From positions 7,715,385 through 7,779,384 of the forward strand of contig OZ024792.1 in NCBI GenBank assembly GCA_964017065.1: a DNA stretch of 64,000 nucleotides, given 5' to 3'. This stretch comes from Haliclona indistincta (lineage: Eukaryota > Porifera > Demospongiae > Haplosclerida > Chalinidae). Numbering within the stretch: the first letter of the stretch is position 1; each line of letters begins with the position of its first letter. Shown here in pieces: positions 1-9,811 of this stretch. The translations under genes were made by a program, and so were the position numbers. The notes beneath the pieces are model-generated. The model was not told the DNA's origin and made no database searches. It saw nothing but the letters and a program-made list of their open reading frames with translations.

Positions 1-75
1 ATGTGGATTGCCTACTTTGTACTTCTCTTAACTTTTGAGTCTTTCCTTGTACTAAACACGATAGTGTTGCATACT

Positions 76-275
76 TACCGTATAGCGGGAAGGAGAAAAC
101 TTTCGCGAAAGTGTGAGATAGAGCATTTCACGAATAATATTTTTGCGAATCAGTGCTATTGCCCTATCTTTGTCAACAAAAACAAGACATTCGCGGTTAA
201 TATTTTCGCAAATAGCCTGTAATTCGCGAAATTCGCAAAAAATTTTCTCCCGCGAAAATTTCCCTCTATACGGTA
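76..275. mobile_element. Miniature inverted-repeat element (TACCGTATAG family), copy 1
   Basis: About 200 bp bounded by inverted termini: the left end reads TACCGTATAGCGGGAAG and the right end, on the other strand, reads TACCGTATAGAGGGAAA. The interior is AT-rich, has repeated TTCGCGAA-like words and can fold back on itself. It has no coding capacity. It lies in the intron before the exon at 309. A second copy with the same termini is at 10059-10250. Confidence 0.7.
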
Positions 276-308
276 TCTCTTATTTTGTTTTGTTTTCCCG
301 ACTCCCAG

Positions 309-414
309 GTACAAGTTGCAGTTCAAAGACGTCAATGATGAGTACATTGATTCATTGAAATCAATGTTGCGTAGGCATGGAGTGAGGCCAAAAAGCAGAA
401 GACGGGGGTCGTAA
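309..414 (+). CDS. Terminal exon of an unidentified upstream gene (partial)
   Basis: An acceptor (ttgttttcccgactcccag) is followed by an open exon encoding 34 residues that begins YKLQFKDVNDEYIDSL and ends in a basic tail RPKSRRRGS before TAA at 412-414. The exon starts in phase 1, so it continues a gene lying left of the window. A miniature inverted-repeat element sits in the intron just upstream. I do not recognise the protein. It converges on INTS14, with 130 bp between the two stop codons. It could be a chance ORF, but the splice site and clean basic C-terminus favour a real last exon. Confidence 0.4.
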
Positions 415-544
415 AGAGAAGCGGTGCTTGCCTCAAACACTTGCTCGCATAACATTTTCCATAATAACTGCATGCCTCTCTTGTTTGTGATTGTTGTATG
501 TGTGTTTGTGCAGTAAGTATTAATTTTAAATTCAAACAGACATA

Positions 545-2175
545 TTACTTAGTTTGTGCTAATGGAGTCAATTTCTCCTGTGGGTTGTGGTTAGTTGACA
601 GGAACTGTAGGTAGTATTGCAGCATTGGTTTGACTGCAGGACTAGAAACAGCCTCCTCGGCTGATAGGATCTTGCACACAGCCTCCATCAGTGATGGAAA
701 GCTAAATGTAAGCGCTTCATAGCGTACTTTGTTAAGCTCCTGGAGAATACGCAGTAAGTTGATTGATACACTGTGCAAGAAATTTGAGCTAACCTTTATG
801 AGAGAGATCTCTTTCTCAGGCAGCTTCTTCATATAGCGTGCAATCTTGCCTATGTCAGCCTGTAGAAGTGAAGATGATGGCTGCTTTATACATAGATAAT
901 GGTTACTTGAATTCCTGTTGCTTTCACCCAGTAGAGATGTGAGGGTGACTGGTAGCTGAGCGTGTGGTTGGCTGACACTGGGAATATGGTCTTATTGCTG
1001 GAACGAGGATCCGTGCGAACAGGCTTGGGTCCAAGGTAGTGGAACGGGCCTAACCATGGTATTGGGGCATCAGGCTGTAACACAGTCAGTATGAGGTTGG
1101 ATTTCTTTGATGTGGCAGCAGCTGAAGACAGCAGAGCAAACCACGTCTCACTGGAGAAGAAATAGTACTCAAATCATGATAATCATCTATACTTACAGTA
1201 CCATTACCTTAGCTTTACAAGAGCAAGCTTTGACTCACACTTCAAGCTACCATGAAGGATTACCCTAAATGACGGCTTTTCTGCTAACTGGTTAGTTCTA
1301 CTACTTGGCTCCACTGGTGAGTCCTTGTCATCTCTCAACTGCTCACATAGCTTGCTCAAAGACTCACTAGTCATCGTTGCATCAAGCACAAAATGGCGAC
1401 TCAACACAGCTGGAGCAGAGATAGCAGTTGTGTCTAAAAATCCACAAACGGTCATTTCTTCTGGAAATGGATGCATTTTTGGACCACAAAATTCAATGCG
1501 ATTTTTTCCCACCACAAATTCATAGTCAGACTGCTTGTGTGCCATACTTGGAGAAGGAGACAAGCTAACTATAGACTGCAAATGAGCACACTTTAGTATT
1601 CCAGTGTATGGTCGAAAATGGGTTTCAGCAATAGTTATGAATGCATCAATTACAGAAGATTCTGTTAGTGGAGTGGGTAGGAAAGTCATTGAAGAAGGAG
1701 GTAAATGCAGCGACTCGCAGAGTGATAGAAGTCTTTGTGTCTCAGATTTTTGAGAAAAGCAGACAAGATGAAGGTTACATGGAAATGGCAGACTTTTGTT
1801 GGGACGATTTGAGGAAAGGGACATTTTCCCGTCAGTGACAAGCACCAATTGACAAGGTGCAAAGGACCCCCACTCTGCTACAACCAGTTCAGCCATAGAG
1901 TACAGTGATCCGGTGAGATCTGAACGATCTTGAGACGACACATCCTGCAGGAGCTGTCGCAGCTCATCATAATCACGAGTGAACGGTGACAGGGTCTCAC
2001 AAGTTGAAGAAAAGGTGAGTAAAGCACAGTGTTCTAAAGGAAAGCAACGTTTCATGTACGAGAAAAAGGTGTCCAGGCCTTGTACAGCCACTGAGAGTAG
2101 TTGTTTCGAGGAGTCTTCGATCGACGAGCGTCGTCTCATGGAAAGAGAGTTGTCTAGTAGCACGATAGTAGGCAT
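545..2175 (-). CDS. INTS14: Integrator complex subunit 14 (VWA domain)
   Basis: Three exons, complement of 1208-2175, 907-1150 and 545-859, give a 508-residue protein in frame with canonical splice sites; human INTS14 is about 518. The N-terminus MPTIVLLDNSLSMRR carries the MIDAS-like DxSxS of a von Willebrand A domain (residues about 1-210). Further family landmarks are PFTRDYDEL, VLVTDGK, PAVLSRHFVLD, ILHGSLK, PIPWLGPF, and the C-terminal helical part from MKKLPEKE through the LNKVRYEALTF stretch. In known systems INTS14 pairs with INTS10 and INTS13 in the module that guides Integrator cleavage of nascent RNA in the nucleus. The gene is convergent with the fragment at 309 and divergent from the phospholipase gene. 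It looks intact. Confidence 0.92.
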
Positions 2176-2504
2176 GTTCAGTTCTGGGATTATTCGGAAT
2201 ACCGGGTAATTCGGAATGATTCCGGTATTTACCTCACTGCAAAACTACAGATAGACTGGATGAACTATTTCACCACGAGGTAGGTGCATCTGTTGGCTCT
2301 GCAACGAGCACTCGCGATCGCTTGGCTGCAGTACGCAGTCCTTCACGACGTAAGAATGGAAAATACTGACCCGACCAGCCACGCCTCCATACTGGTGAAA
2401 CTTTGCTGTCTACTGGGCCCCATTTCTTGAAGTTACACAAAAATCAAAGTGTGCACCAGGTAGCAGAGAATTTACAATGGCGATGTGATGAAATTCTGTT
2501 TGCT
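2176..2504. other. Intergenic, INTS14 upstream region
   Basis: Upstream side of INTS14. The only structure seen is a short interrupted palindrome around 2193-2235 (attcggaatacc / ccggtattta with attcggaat repeated). No ORF or RNA gene was recognised. Confidence 0.4.
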
Positions 2505-2870
2505 AGTTTACTAGAAATGCACCAGCCCGACCAACACTAAAAAGTGCAGAAGCCATAGACTGCAACTTGAAAACAGCTGTCACGATAGTCAAGGAATGGA
2601 AAAATATCCTCTGCAAGATGCACAGCATCCGAGCAGCCATTCTGCACAGCCACATGGAGCAACCTAGCCTGAGGACTGAAAGAAATGCACAACTCACAGA
2701 TCCATCGTCATGCAAACATGCATAATACCTCAAATCATGCTGAAACCGTCTGGGCTTTCTTTGAAGAAAGCGATTCAGCAAAAAAGTTCTGCGTGCTCGA
2801 ATCTGTACATAAACGAGAGTGCTGCCAAAAGTGATCAACTGTCTCGCATCCTTCTTCAGGGCAACCAGTA
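2505..2870 (+). pseudogene. Scrambled fragment of the neighbouring phospholipase A2 gene
   Basis: Three blocks match separated parts of the downstream gene. The stretch encoding ETVWAFFEESDSAKK near 2742-2790 matches ETVWAMFEESGSAKK near 4150-4190. The bases gttctgcgtgctcgaatct near 2787-2806 match the site near 5375. The run from gctgccaaa through cttcttcagggca near 2822-2863 matches the last 60 coding bases near 5525-5570. The order is kept but hundreds of bases between the blocks are missing, and the + frame ends in TGA shortly after. The part before 2740 is open but unmatched. This is a deleted, diverged duplicate with no sign of function. Confidence 0.65.
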
Positions 2871-3295
2871 GCCTCGAACCCAGGCTCTCTGGTGGAGATT
2901 CAACACCCACGCATAATTACATCTCAGCCAGAGAGCCTAGGTAGTACGAGGTACTAGGCTGGTACGAGGCTAGGCACACCAGCTGAACCGCCGCAATAGT
3001 AGTCTGTAGATTTCTCCATTCAATCTTATAATCAGCTCATATTTGAAGTATCTTCTCTCTTCATCCTATAAATATCACTGGCTGCAGTGCTAGCCACATT
3101 TCTTTGAAATGAAATAGAAAAAAACGTGTTAAAATCGCAGCTAGTGCTGGTTCACAAAATGTAGCACGTTGTTTCGCATAGTGTAGATTAGGTCTGTTAT
3201 AATGCAATTAACAATGTCTGTAACAATGATGAAATTAATTATCAACCTTCTGAAAAGGTCTCCGGACGTGACACAAAGCAAGCAAGGGACCAACA

Positions 3296-5587
3296 ATGTC
3301 CTACACTGCCAAAGAAGTCCAGGACCGCCAAGGAGTACATAAACCCCGCGGGCAAGACTTTTACAAAGAACCCGTTCTCTCTTGTTATCGATACCCGCAG
3401 GACAAGGCCGTGACAAATCCATCCATTGTTTCGCACCTACTTTTATTGGACTGGGAGAAGAACGTGTGGAAAGATGGGTTTTTGGCTGCTGTGAAGAGCT
3501 TGTTCGAGTACAAAATTAGCTACAGAGTAATACTACATCAACGCCGTCAACATGATGACCATGCCGAGGCCTTCGTCCTTTTCGAGGCTGGCCACACAGA
3601 AATTGAGATAGCCAAAGACGCCTTCGAAAATCTCAATCTACTTTTCAAGGGTTTACTCTGTGATGGACAAGTCAAGTTAACCCAAGCGTTGCTGAGTGAG
3701 TTGGTTCTCCCTGATCCAACCGACCCTAACCATTTGGGCCACTTCTTGGTTGGAGTAATCAAGAGAAACTCCAGTGCTCATGCAGAATGGCCTAAACTGT
3801 TTCAGGCACTTTTAGTGTCTGCTTGTACCACCGATAATCTCGAGGAAGCCACAGTGTTAGCAGAAAATGGAGCCAGCCTAGAAGAGGCTAATGCAGAGGG
3901 TGACAAACCTATTCACATTGCTATATCAAGTAACTCAAACAACGTCCTCGATTATCTTCTCTCAAAACGACCTTCCAGAAAATCACTTGAAGATATCAAC
4001 ACGGATGGCTTATCACCTCTTGAGCTTGCTAGCAAGCTCAATAATTCAAAAGCTGTGAAATCTCTGGTTCGTGCTGGAGTAGGTCTCGAAGCATCTCAGA
4101 ATTCAAAAACTACAGCTCTACACCGAGCTGTATCCTGTAACAGGAGTGAAACCGTCTGGGCTATGTTTGAAGAAAGTGGGTCTGCAAAAAAGGTACAAGA
4201 ATCTTTGTTCAATTTTGAAGATGCCGTCAACCAATTTGATGACGATGGATACACTCCGCTCATGCTTGCTGTTCAATCAGGTTTTGTAGAGAGCTGTTTC
4301 TATCTCCTATTAGGAGGAGCACGACCAAATATCCATCACCAAATGTCTGGTGACACTGCTTTGCACATGGCAGCCAGTTTGGGTGACCTTACTCTAGTGA
4401 AGCTGCTGACGGTGTTTGATGCAGAGATCGCCAGTACTAATCACAACAAGGAGACGACTATAGATCGAGCAAAAAATGACGAGACAAAGGCTCTCCTGAG
4501 AGAAACCGTGAAGCTAAGGAAAATGTCACGTGACTTCTACTTGAGTTCACCACCTTTTGTGCCTCCAGAGAAGAAAAGGAATTTAAAGTATTTGCTTTCT
4601 AACGACGGTGGTGGTATTCGTAATTGTGCTGCATGTCAAATAATGCTTGCTGTAGAAAAAAGGATGCGGCAACTTCAACCAAAGTGTGCTCCATTGCCGC
4701 ATTACTTTGATTTCTTTGCTGGCACTAGTTCCGGGTCGTATGGTATCTTGCTTTTTACGTACAAAAATGTCTCCCTCAAAGCTTGTTGGGGTCTCATCTT
4801 TCGTTCGCTGACTGATTTCCTTACCAAGCCTTCTTCTGAACAAGATGAAGCCATTACTACATTTCTTAAAGATATTTACGGCAAAGACACTGCCATTTCA
4901 GACAAATCCAGACCAAAGGTGATGGTCACAACCACACTGGCTGACCGAAATCCTCCCGAATTACAGTTGATACGAAACTATACTGCACCTTGTGATGCCC
5001 TTGTTTCTGATCTTCCTCTGCGCCGTACGGAATGGAAGGTGTGGGAGGCAGCTCGTGCATCGTCAGCAGCACCAGTATACTTTCACCCATTTGAAGACCG
5101 TTACGTCGATGGAGGACTGATGGCAAACAACCCAACATTAGACGCCATGACAGAGGTCCTGGCATTACTTGGAGAGGAAAGTAAACCAGCAGAGTCGCTT
5201 GGTTGTGTTGTGTCATTAGGAAATGGTGTAAGTCCAACCAAACCAGTTGAAAATATTGATCTCTTCTTTAGCAGCTATCTAAGTGCTGTTGTTAACCTGC
5301 CTCAGACCCTTCGTAGTGCTCGTTCACTGGCTCAACTGTTTACATCGCAAGTGACACGATCTGATGGACAAGAAGTTCTGCGTGCTCGAATCTGGTGCAA
5401 GAGTCTGGGTATTCCATATTTTCGTTTTTCTCCACCACTTGTAGATGATATCAGCTTAACTGAGACTAGACTACCTGTTCTTATTGACTTGCTCTACACA
5501 ACAAAGAAGTACATACATGAGAATGCTGCCGAAATTGATCAACTGTCTCGCATCCTTCTTCAGGGCACACCAGCAGAACCGCAATGA
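3296..5587 (+). CDS. PLA2G6: Ankyrin-repeat calcium-independent phospholipase A2 (group VI)
   Basis: A single-exon, 763-residue protein. Residues about 160-420 hold ankyrin repeats (for example GDKPIHIAISS, DGLSPLELASKLN, DDGYTPLMLAVQSG, SGDTALHMAASLGD). Residues about 430-640 form a patatin-like catalytic domain with the oxyanion motif DGGGIR, the nucleophile elbow GTSSG (serine near residue 476) and the catalytic aspartate in VDGGLMANNPTLDAMTE. Around it lie family blocks: DRNPPELQLIRNY, RASSAAPVYF and VVSLGNG. Known members hydrolyse the sn-2 acyl chain of glycerophospholipids without calcium, using a Ser-Asp dyad. The start is the ATG in caacaATGtcc, since the first residues are unconserved. 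Vertebrate genes have many introns; this copy has none, and a broken partial duplicate lies just upstream, so a retrocopy or lineage-specific duplicate is possible. Confidence 0.9.
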   Translation: MSYTAKEVQDRQGVHKPRGQDFYKEPVLSCYRYPQDKAVTNPSIVSHLLLLDWEKNVWKDGFLAAVKSLFEYKISYRVILHQRRQHDDHAEAFVLFEAGHTEIEIAKDAFENLNLLFKGLLCDGQVKLTQALLSELVLPDPTDPNHLGHFLVGVIKRNSSAHAEWPKLFQALLVSACTTDNLEEATVLAENGASLEEANAEGDKPIHIAISSNSNNVLDYLLSKRPSRKSLEDINTDGLSPLELASKLNNSKAVKSLVRAGVGLEASQNSKTTALHRAVSCNRSETVWAMFEESGSAKKVQESLFNFEDAVNQFDDDGYTPLMLAVQSGFVESCFYLLLGGARPNIHHQMSGDTALHMAASLGDLTLVKLLTVFDAEIASTNHNKETTIDRAKNDETKALLRETVKLRKMSRDFYLSSPPFVPPEKKRNLKYLLSNDGGGIRNCAACQIMLAVEKRMRQLQPKCAPLPHYFDFFAGTSSGSYGILLFTYKNVSLKACWGLIFRSLTDFLTKPSSEQDEAITTFLKDIYGKDTAISDKSRPKVMVTTTLADRNPPELQLIRNYTAPCDALVSDLPLRRTEWKVWEAARASSAAPVYFHPFEDRYVDGGLMANNPTLDAMTEVLALLGEESKPAESLGCVVSLGNGVSPTKPVENIDLFFSSYLSAVVNLPQTLRSARSLAQLFTSQVTRSDGQEVLRARIWCKSLGIPYFRFSPPLVDDISLTETRLPVLIDLLYTTKKYIHENAAEIDQLSRILLQGTPAEPQ

Positions 5588-5730
5588 AAGAACATAATCC
5601 AATCATACTAAAGCTAGTTTGTGATATTAGTAATAATTATTAAATTCAAGGTGTAAAATAGATTATTTTATACAATAATGACAGAAAATGAGACACTAAC
5701 CCATAACAATGCAACACAAACAAATACTGT

Positions 5731-6922
5731 CTAAGAGGAGCCAAGCTCTTGATTTATAAACTTTCTTAGCCTGTCCAAGTATTGTCCATACAACTCAACG
5801 TCATTGTGTCCCGCTCCTTCCACCCAGAGAGGATCTACGGTGTGTGGAGCTCGTTCATAAATGGCTAGTCCGTGAGAGAAGTCTATGACCTCGTCTTCTG
5901 TTCCGTGTATGACTAGTACCGTAGATGTGACACGAGATATCTTCTCCACACTACAGGAAAATATGCATGTAATGATATTATTTTACCATGCAAAGTCAAG
6001 CACATCACAACATTGACAGATTGGGTGCTATGGATAAGCTTTTGTAGCCATAACATTCTCCACAACAAAACAATCATTTGATCAGGAAGTGGAGAGTAAT
6101 CAAAACAGTGCATACTGTTGTGGCAACCACAATAGCATGTACATGTATACACGCACACACAGTTGAGTGGGGCTCAAGCATTTTTGAAATAAAATATCCA
6201 GCAACGTGTGGGCAGTGCCAACGCCATCAATGAGATGACAAGGTCACAAACACAAGACACAGCTGGTTTACTGCTCACCTTGGAAAGGGGTCGAAGCACC
6301 ATGTTCTTCGAGTGTCTGGGAACGCCACTCTCATTCCTGACATCAGAGGGGAGTGTAGAATGACACCAGCCACCTCGTGTCTAGTCGCCAAATCAGTTGC
6401 AGCGGCTGTTCCAATGCTCTGACCATACAAGATCACTTGGTTTGATTGGACACCGTATCTGGTCTTCAAGGCTTCCCAGGCACCTTCTACGTCCGCATAG
6501 ATGTTGCTTTCAGTAGCCTTACCAGTGCTGGCCCCATACCCAGAGTAGTCGTACGCGAAAATGTTACAGTTGATACGGGACCCAAGACCGACAAAGAAAC
6601 TCGACATCTGCCCTATGTCGACGGCGTTACCATGACTAAAAAGAATTGTGAAGTTAGGGTTGTTCGAGTTCTTGACATACATACACGCGATCGAGTTCCC
6701 CTTCCTGGTTCTTGTCCGGAATACTTCGATAGACTCTAGTTCACGATGTGAGTACTGCCAGTCTGCGCGATCCGTTAAGTGTAGAGAAATACTGCCGTCT
6801 GCTTCATCGTCTAAAGTGTACGTGGCTATGGGAGGAAGGAAGGCGAGTTTGGCCGCTATTCTTGAAGGGCAAGGAGGACAACAAAACAGGTAGCACAACT
6901 CTGAAAATGACAGGCCATTCAT
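5731..6922 (-). CDS. ABHD17: ABHD17-family alpha/beta hydrolase (protein depalmitoylase)
   Basis: Two exons, complement of 6279-6922 and 5731-5950, give 287 residues; human ABHD17A-C are about 290-310. The N-terminus [20 protein letters not shown] has the cysteine cluster that is palmitoylated in the family and anchors the enzyme to membranes. The fold shows [21 protein letters not shown], the nucleophile elbow GQSIG (serine near residue 170), the acid in [13 protein letters not shown] and the histidine in [10 protein letters not shown]. Known members remove palmitate from proteins such as N-Ras and PSD-95. It is convergent with the phospholipase gene, with 143 bp between stops. Which vertebrate paralogue it matches best cannot be told, and a single ancestral gene is likely. 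Confidence 0.93.
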
Positions 6923-7277
6923 GGCTAACTGGGCCCACCAATAAGGCGCTTGGTTAGCGAGAGAATCAACCTACAAAGCTTCTTCACACATCAACAAGGT
7001 ATGCGTTTGATCATGTGACTTGCACGCGAGCAAAGCACCACGCCTACTAATCAAAAACGGCGCAATTTTTTATTACAATGACATCAATGTTGAGTATCAA
7101 TAATTGTGTAGTGACAGTACAGAAATAAAAATGATCTGTTACGTATGTAGAGAAGAAGAGGGTGAGACCGTACATGCAAGCACACACGGTCGATGAAAAG
7201 GAGATAACACGCACCCTAGAACAACCAGGGGATATTACTTACACCTAAAATGTATACAACGTACCATCTGAGCATAC

Positions 7278-7302
7278 TGTGTGTGTGTGTGTGTGTGTAT
7301 GT
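7278..7302. repeat. GT dinucleotide microsatellite
   Basis: A short GT run in the 460-bp gap between ABHD17 and the YEATS gene. The rest of this gap shows no recognised gene. Confidence 0.7.
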
Positions 7303-7382
7303 GGTATATGCATGAAAGTAAAGACTAACAGAGTTGGTGACAACAAGCTTAAAGATCTGAAGAATAAGAAGAGACTACATTT

Positions 7383-8918
7383 TCAACTAGTGGATGAAGG
7401 GTTCATGAATCGTTTCAGCTTTGTCAAGGTGTGGTCGTCGAGCTTGCAAAGATCGAAATCAAACGTTGACGCTGTAAGATTGTACTGCCCTGTCTGCTCG
7501 ATGATATTCACGATCTCCTGTAGCTGTTGAGGGTCTTGCAATGCGTTTAGTTGTTTGTGCATCTGCTTGAGCGCTGATGTATCCCATGTGTTCGTCGATT
7601 TTTTATTCCCACTCGGCTTGTTGGCTTTCGGGGCTGGAGCAGATAGAGATTGATCATCACTTTCACTATCGCTACTGGAATCAGACGCACTCGAATCACT
7701 TCCTTTCCTGATTTTCTTTCCCTTTGAGCTGGCCTTTTTCTTCTTCCTAGGCGGCTCTACTTCAGCTGGACGCTTCAATTTCTGAGGGGCACCTGATCCT
7801 GTACTGATTCCACCAGCCTTCACAAGCTTTTGTTTAAACTCTTCACTGGGATTCTGAAATGTGAGGCACTCGCTTCGAATCTGGTTAATGGGCGGATCGT
7901 TGAGGTTTGGCAGCAGAAGATCGTACTCAAAGCGAACTTTCTTCGGTTCATCTTTGTTGCGGAAGTAAACTTCTACAGGAAGGTTGAAGCTGCCATAGCC
8001 AGACTCTGACACTTGATACGGGGGATCCTTGATCACTGGAGAAGAGGAAGAACAATATACAGTATAACGTTGGTGCTAGATATTGGCAGATGTCTTAAAA
8101 CCACATACACAAGCACTTAATGTCAGAGTGATGATGAAATGATTTATGATTAATGTGCAGGCAATAATTCTTTGTGTATAATACATGTGCTGGCAAGATA
8201 ATAATTCTTAGAAATTCGAAACAGAATTTAGTGAGTCAGTGGTCAGTTGGACCCACTTGACACAATTAATGCTTCTTTTAAACATACTCAGGGTGTTCGA
8301 TACACACTCACACACACTGCTGGTAACAATTTTCAGTTTCAATATATGAAATAAAGGCTGCTCTCACTGATCTCTTCGCCCATTCTCACATCTCACTATA
8401 GTTACTGCTTAAACCCAGTTTTTCCTGTTCTACATACTCACAAACAATACGAGCACAACACAGATTCAAAATCCTCGTGACACTAAAAATTTCCTAACAA
8501 ATGCATACTCACTTGCTAAACGTTAATTTGACAAAACAAGGGAAGCTTGTAGCTACAAAATAAAGCGAACATTTCTTGGGTACTCGACTAAAGCCAAAGT
8601 TTAAAGGTTCAAAGTGATGCGCTCCTATTGGAATTTAGCGCCCCGTTGGAAACCACAACAACTGATTTTCTCACCTCTCTTGGGCTTGGGAAAGCTCTCG
8701 TGAAGATAGAATACTACTTTTTCAACAAAATGCCTAATATCTTGTCCGTCCTCTCCTCTCACTAAGACAGTCCAATCGTGTGTGTATCCCTCCTGCGTCG
8801 GCTTTTTACGCCATTGCGCAGAGTGACCAAGCACTAGCTTGATTTGTACAGCCTACATAAGTGAGGCAGTGGAAGTAAAATGCATTAAAAAGTATGTTAA
8901 TACACTTACTTGTGACAT
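7383..8918 (-). CDS. MLLT3: YEATS-domain protein of the AF9/ENL family
   Basis: Exons are complement of 8910-8918 (only ATG TCA CAA), 8675-8852 and 7383-8035, giving 279 residues in frame. Residues about 4-130 are a YEATS domain with [60 protein letters not shown] and [11 protein letters not shown]. These include the aromatic/HxxF region that reads acylated histone lysine in AF9 and ENL. A lysine-serine-rich linker ([14 protein letters not shown], then a Ser/Asp run) follows. The last 70 residues form the ANC1-homology domain ([30 protein letters not shown]), which in relatives binds AF4, DOT1L or BCOR. Its role is expected in the super elongation complex in the nucleus. The single gene probably represents the ancestor of MLLT1 and MLLT3. 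It lacks their long serine-rich middle. Confidence 0.9.
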
Positions 8919-9198
8919 TTTCGATCACTTCGCGCTCTTTTGACCTGCACTTTCCCACAAACTTGAAAACACACTTTTCTTACAATCGACGTCTCCCGAT
9001 GCGACAGAAACACTCAGTGACTGCTTTGAAAACACCAGACAGCCGCAATCTCACGAAAGTATTCTCTTTCACGAAAGAAAGCAACCAGCAGGTCAAGGCG
9101 ATTCAAGGCGCCATTTACGGTGGGATGGTCCTCAATTTTAGCACATAATAAAAATATACGGTAAATATACTGTCCTCCGTAAACGTCGAACATCAATG

Positions 9199-9715
9199 TC
9201 ACTGATATTCATTGAACTTCTCCCACGCCACTGGAAGAGAACAGTTTTCCACTTTTGAAATTGCTCTTACAATTGCCTGTCAAAATATAATAATGTAAAG
9301 ATAATAAATAATGCATCACAACCTCTGGAAGAAGAACATCGTATGCATAAGGAAAATTTCCAGTTTCCCCTGTGACTTGTGTAGTAACCTCTAAAAGCTG
9401 ATCGAGTAGTTTACTTTTCTGTGCAAGAAAATCAGAAAAGCTTTAAAAAAACTTTTTGCAAAACGTACTTTTGAATCGGTAAGAAAAGCTCCAGGACCAA
9501 ATTTCTCGATCATTCTCAGACTTCTTTTCTCCTTTATGTTACCTTCTATGAAGTCATGATGCAGGTCAGATTGAACTTCTTTCTTGCAAATTCCAACTAA
9601 TTCAGCCTGAATAGCAAACTCACAGTACTTCCAATCCTGTATTGTAACTTCACCTTGCATTCTTCGAAACACTGTTGTATTCTCTTAAAAGAGTACAGAC
9701 CTCTGCCCAAGAAAC

Positions 9716-9811
<96 letters not shown>

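Noticed and set aside
2503..2910. 135-residue frame on - upstream of the phospholipase gene
   Set aside because: The DNA matches parts of the phospholipase gene on +, so this is the reverse of a pseudogene.
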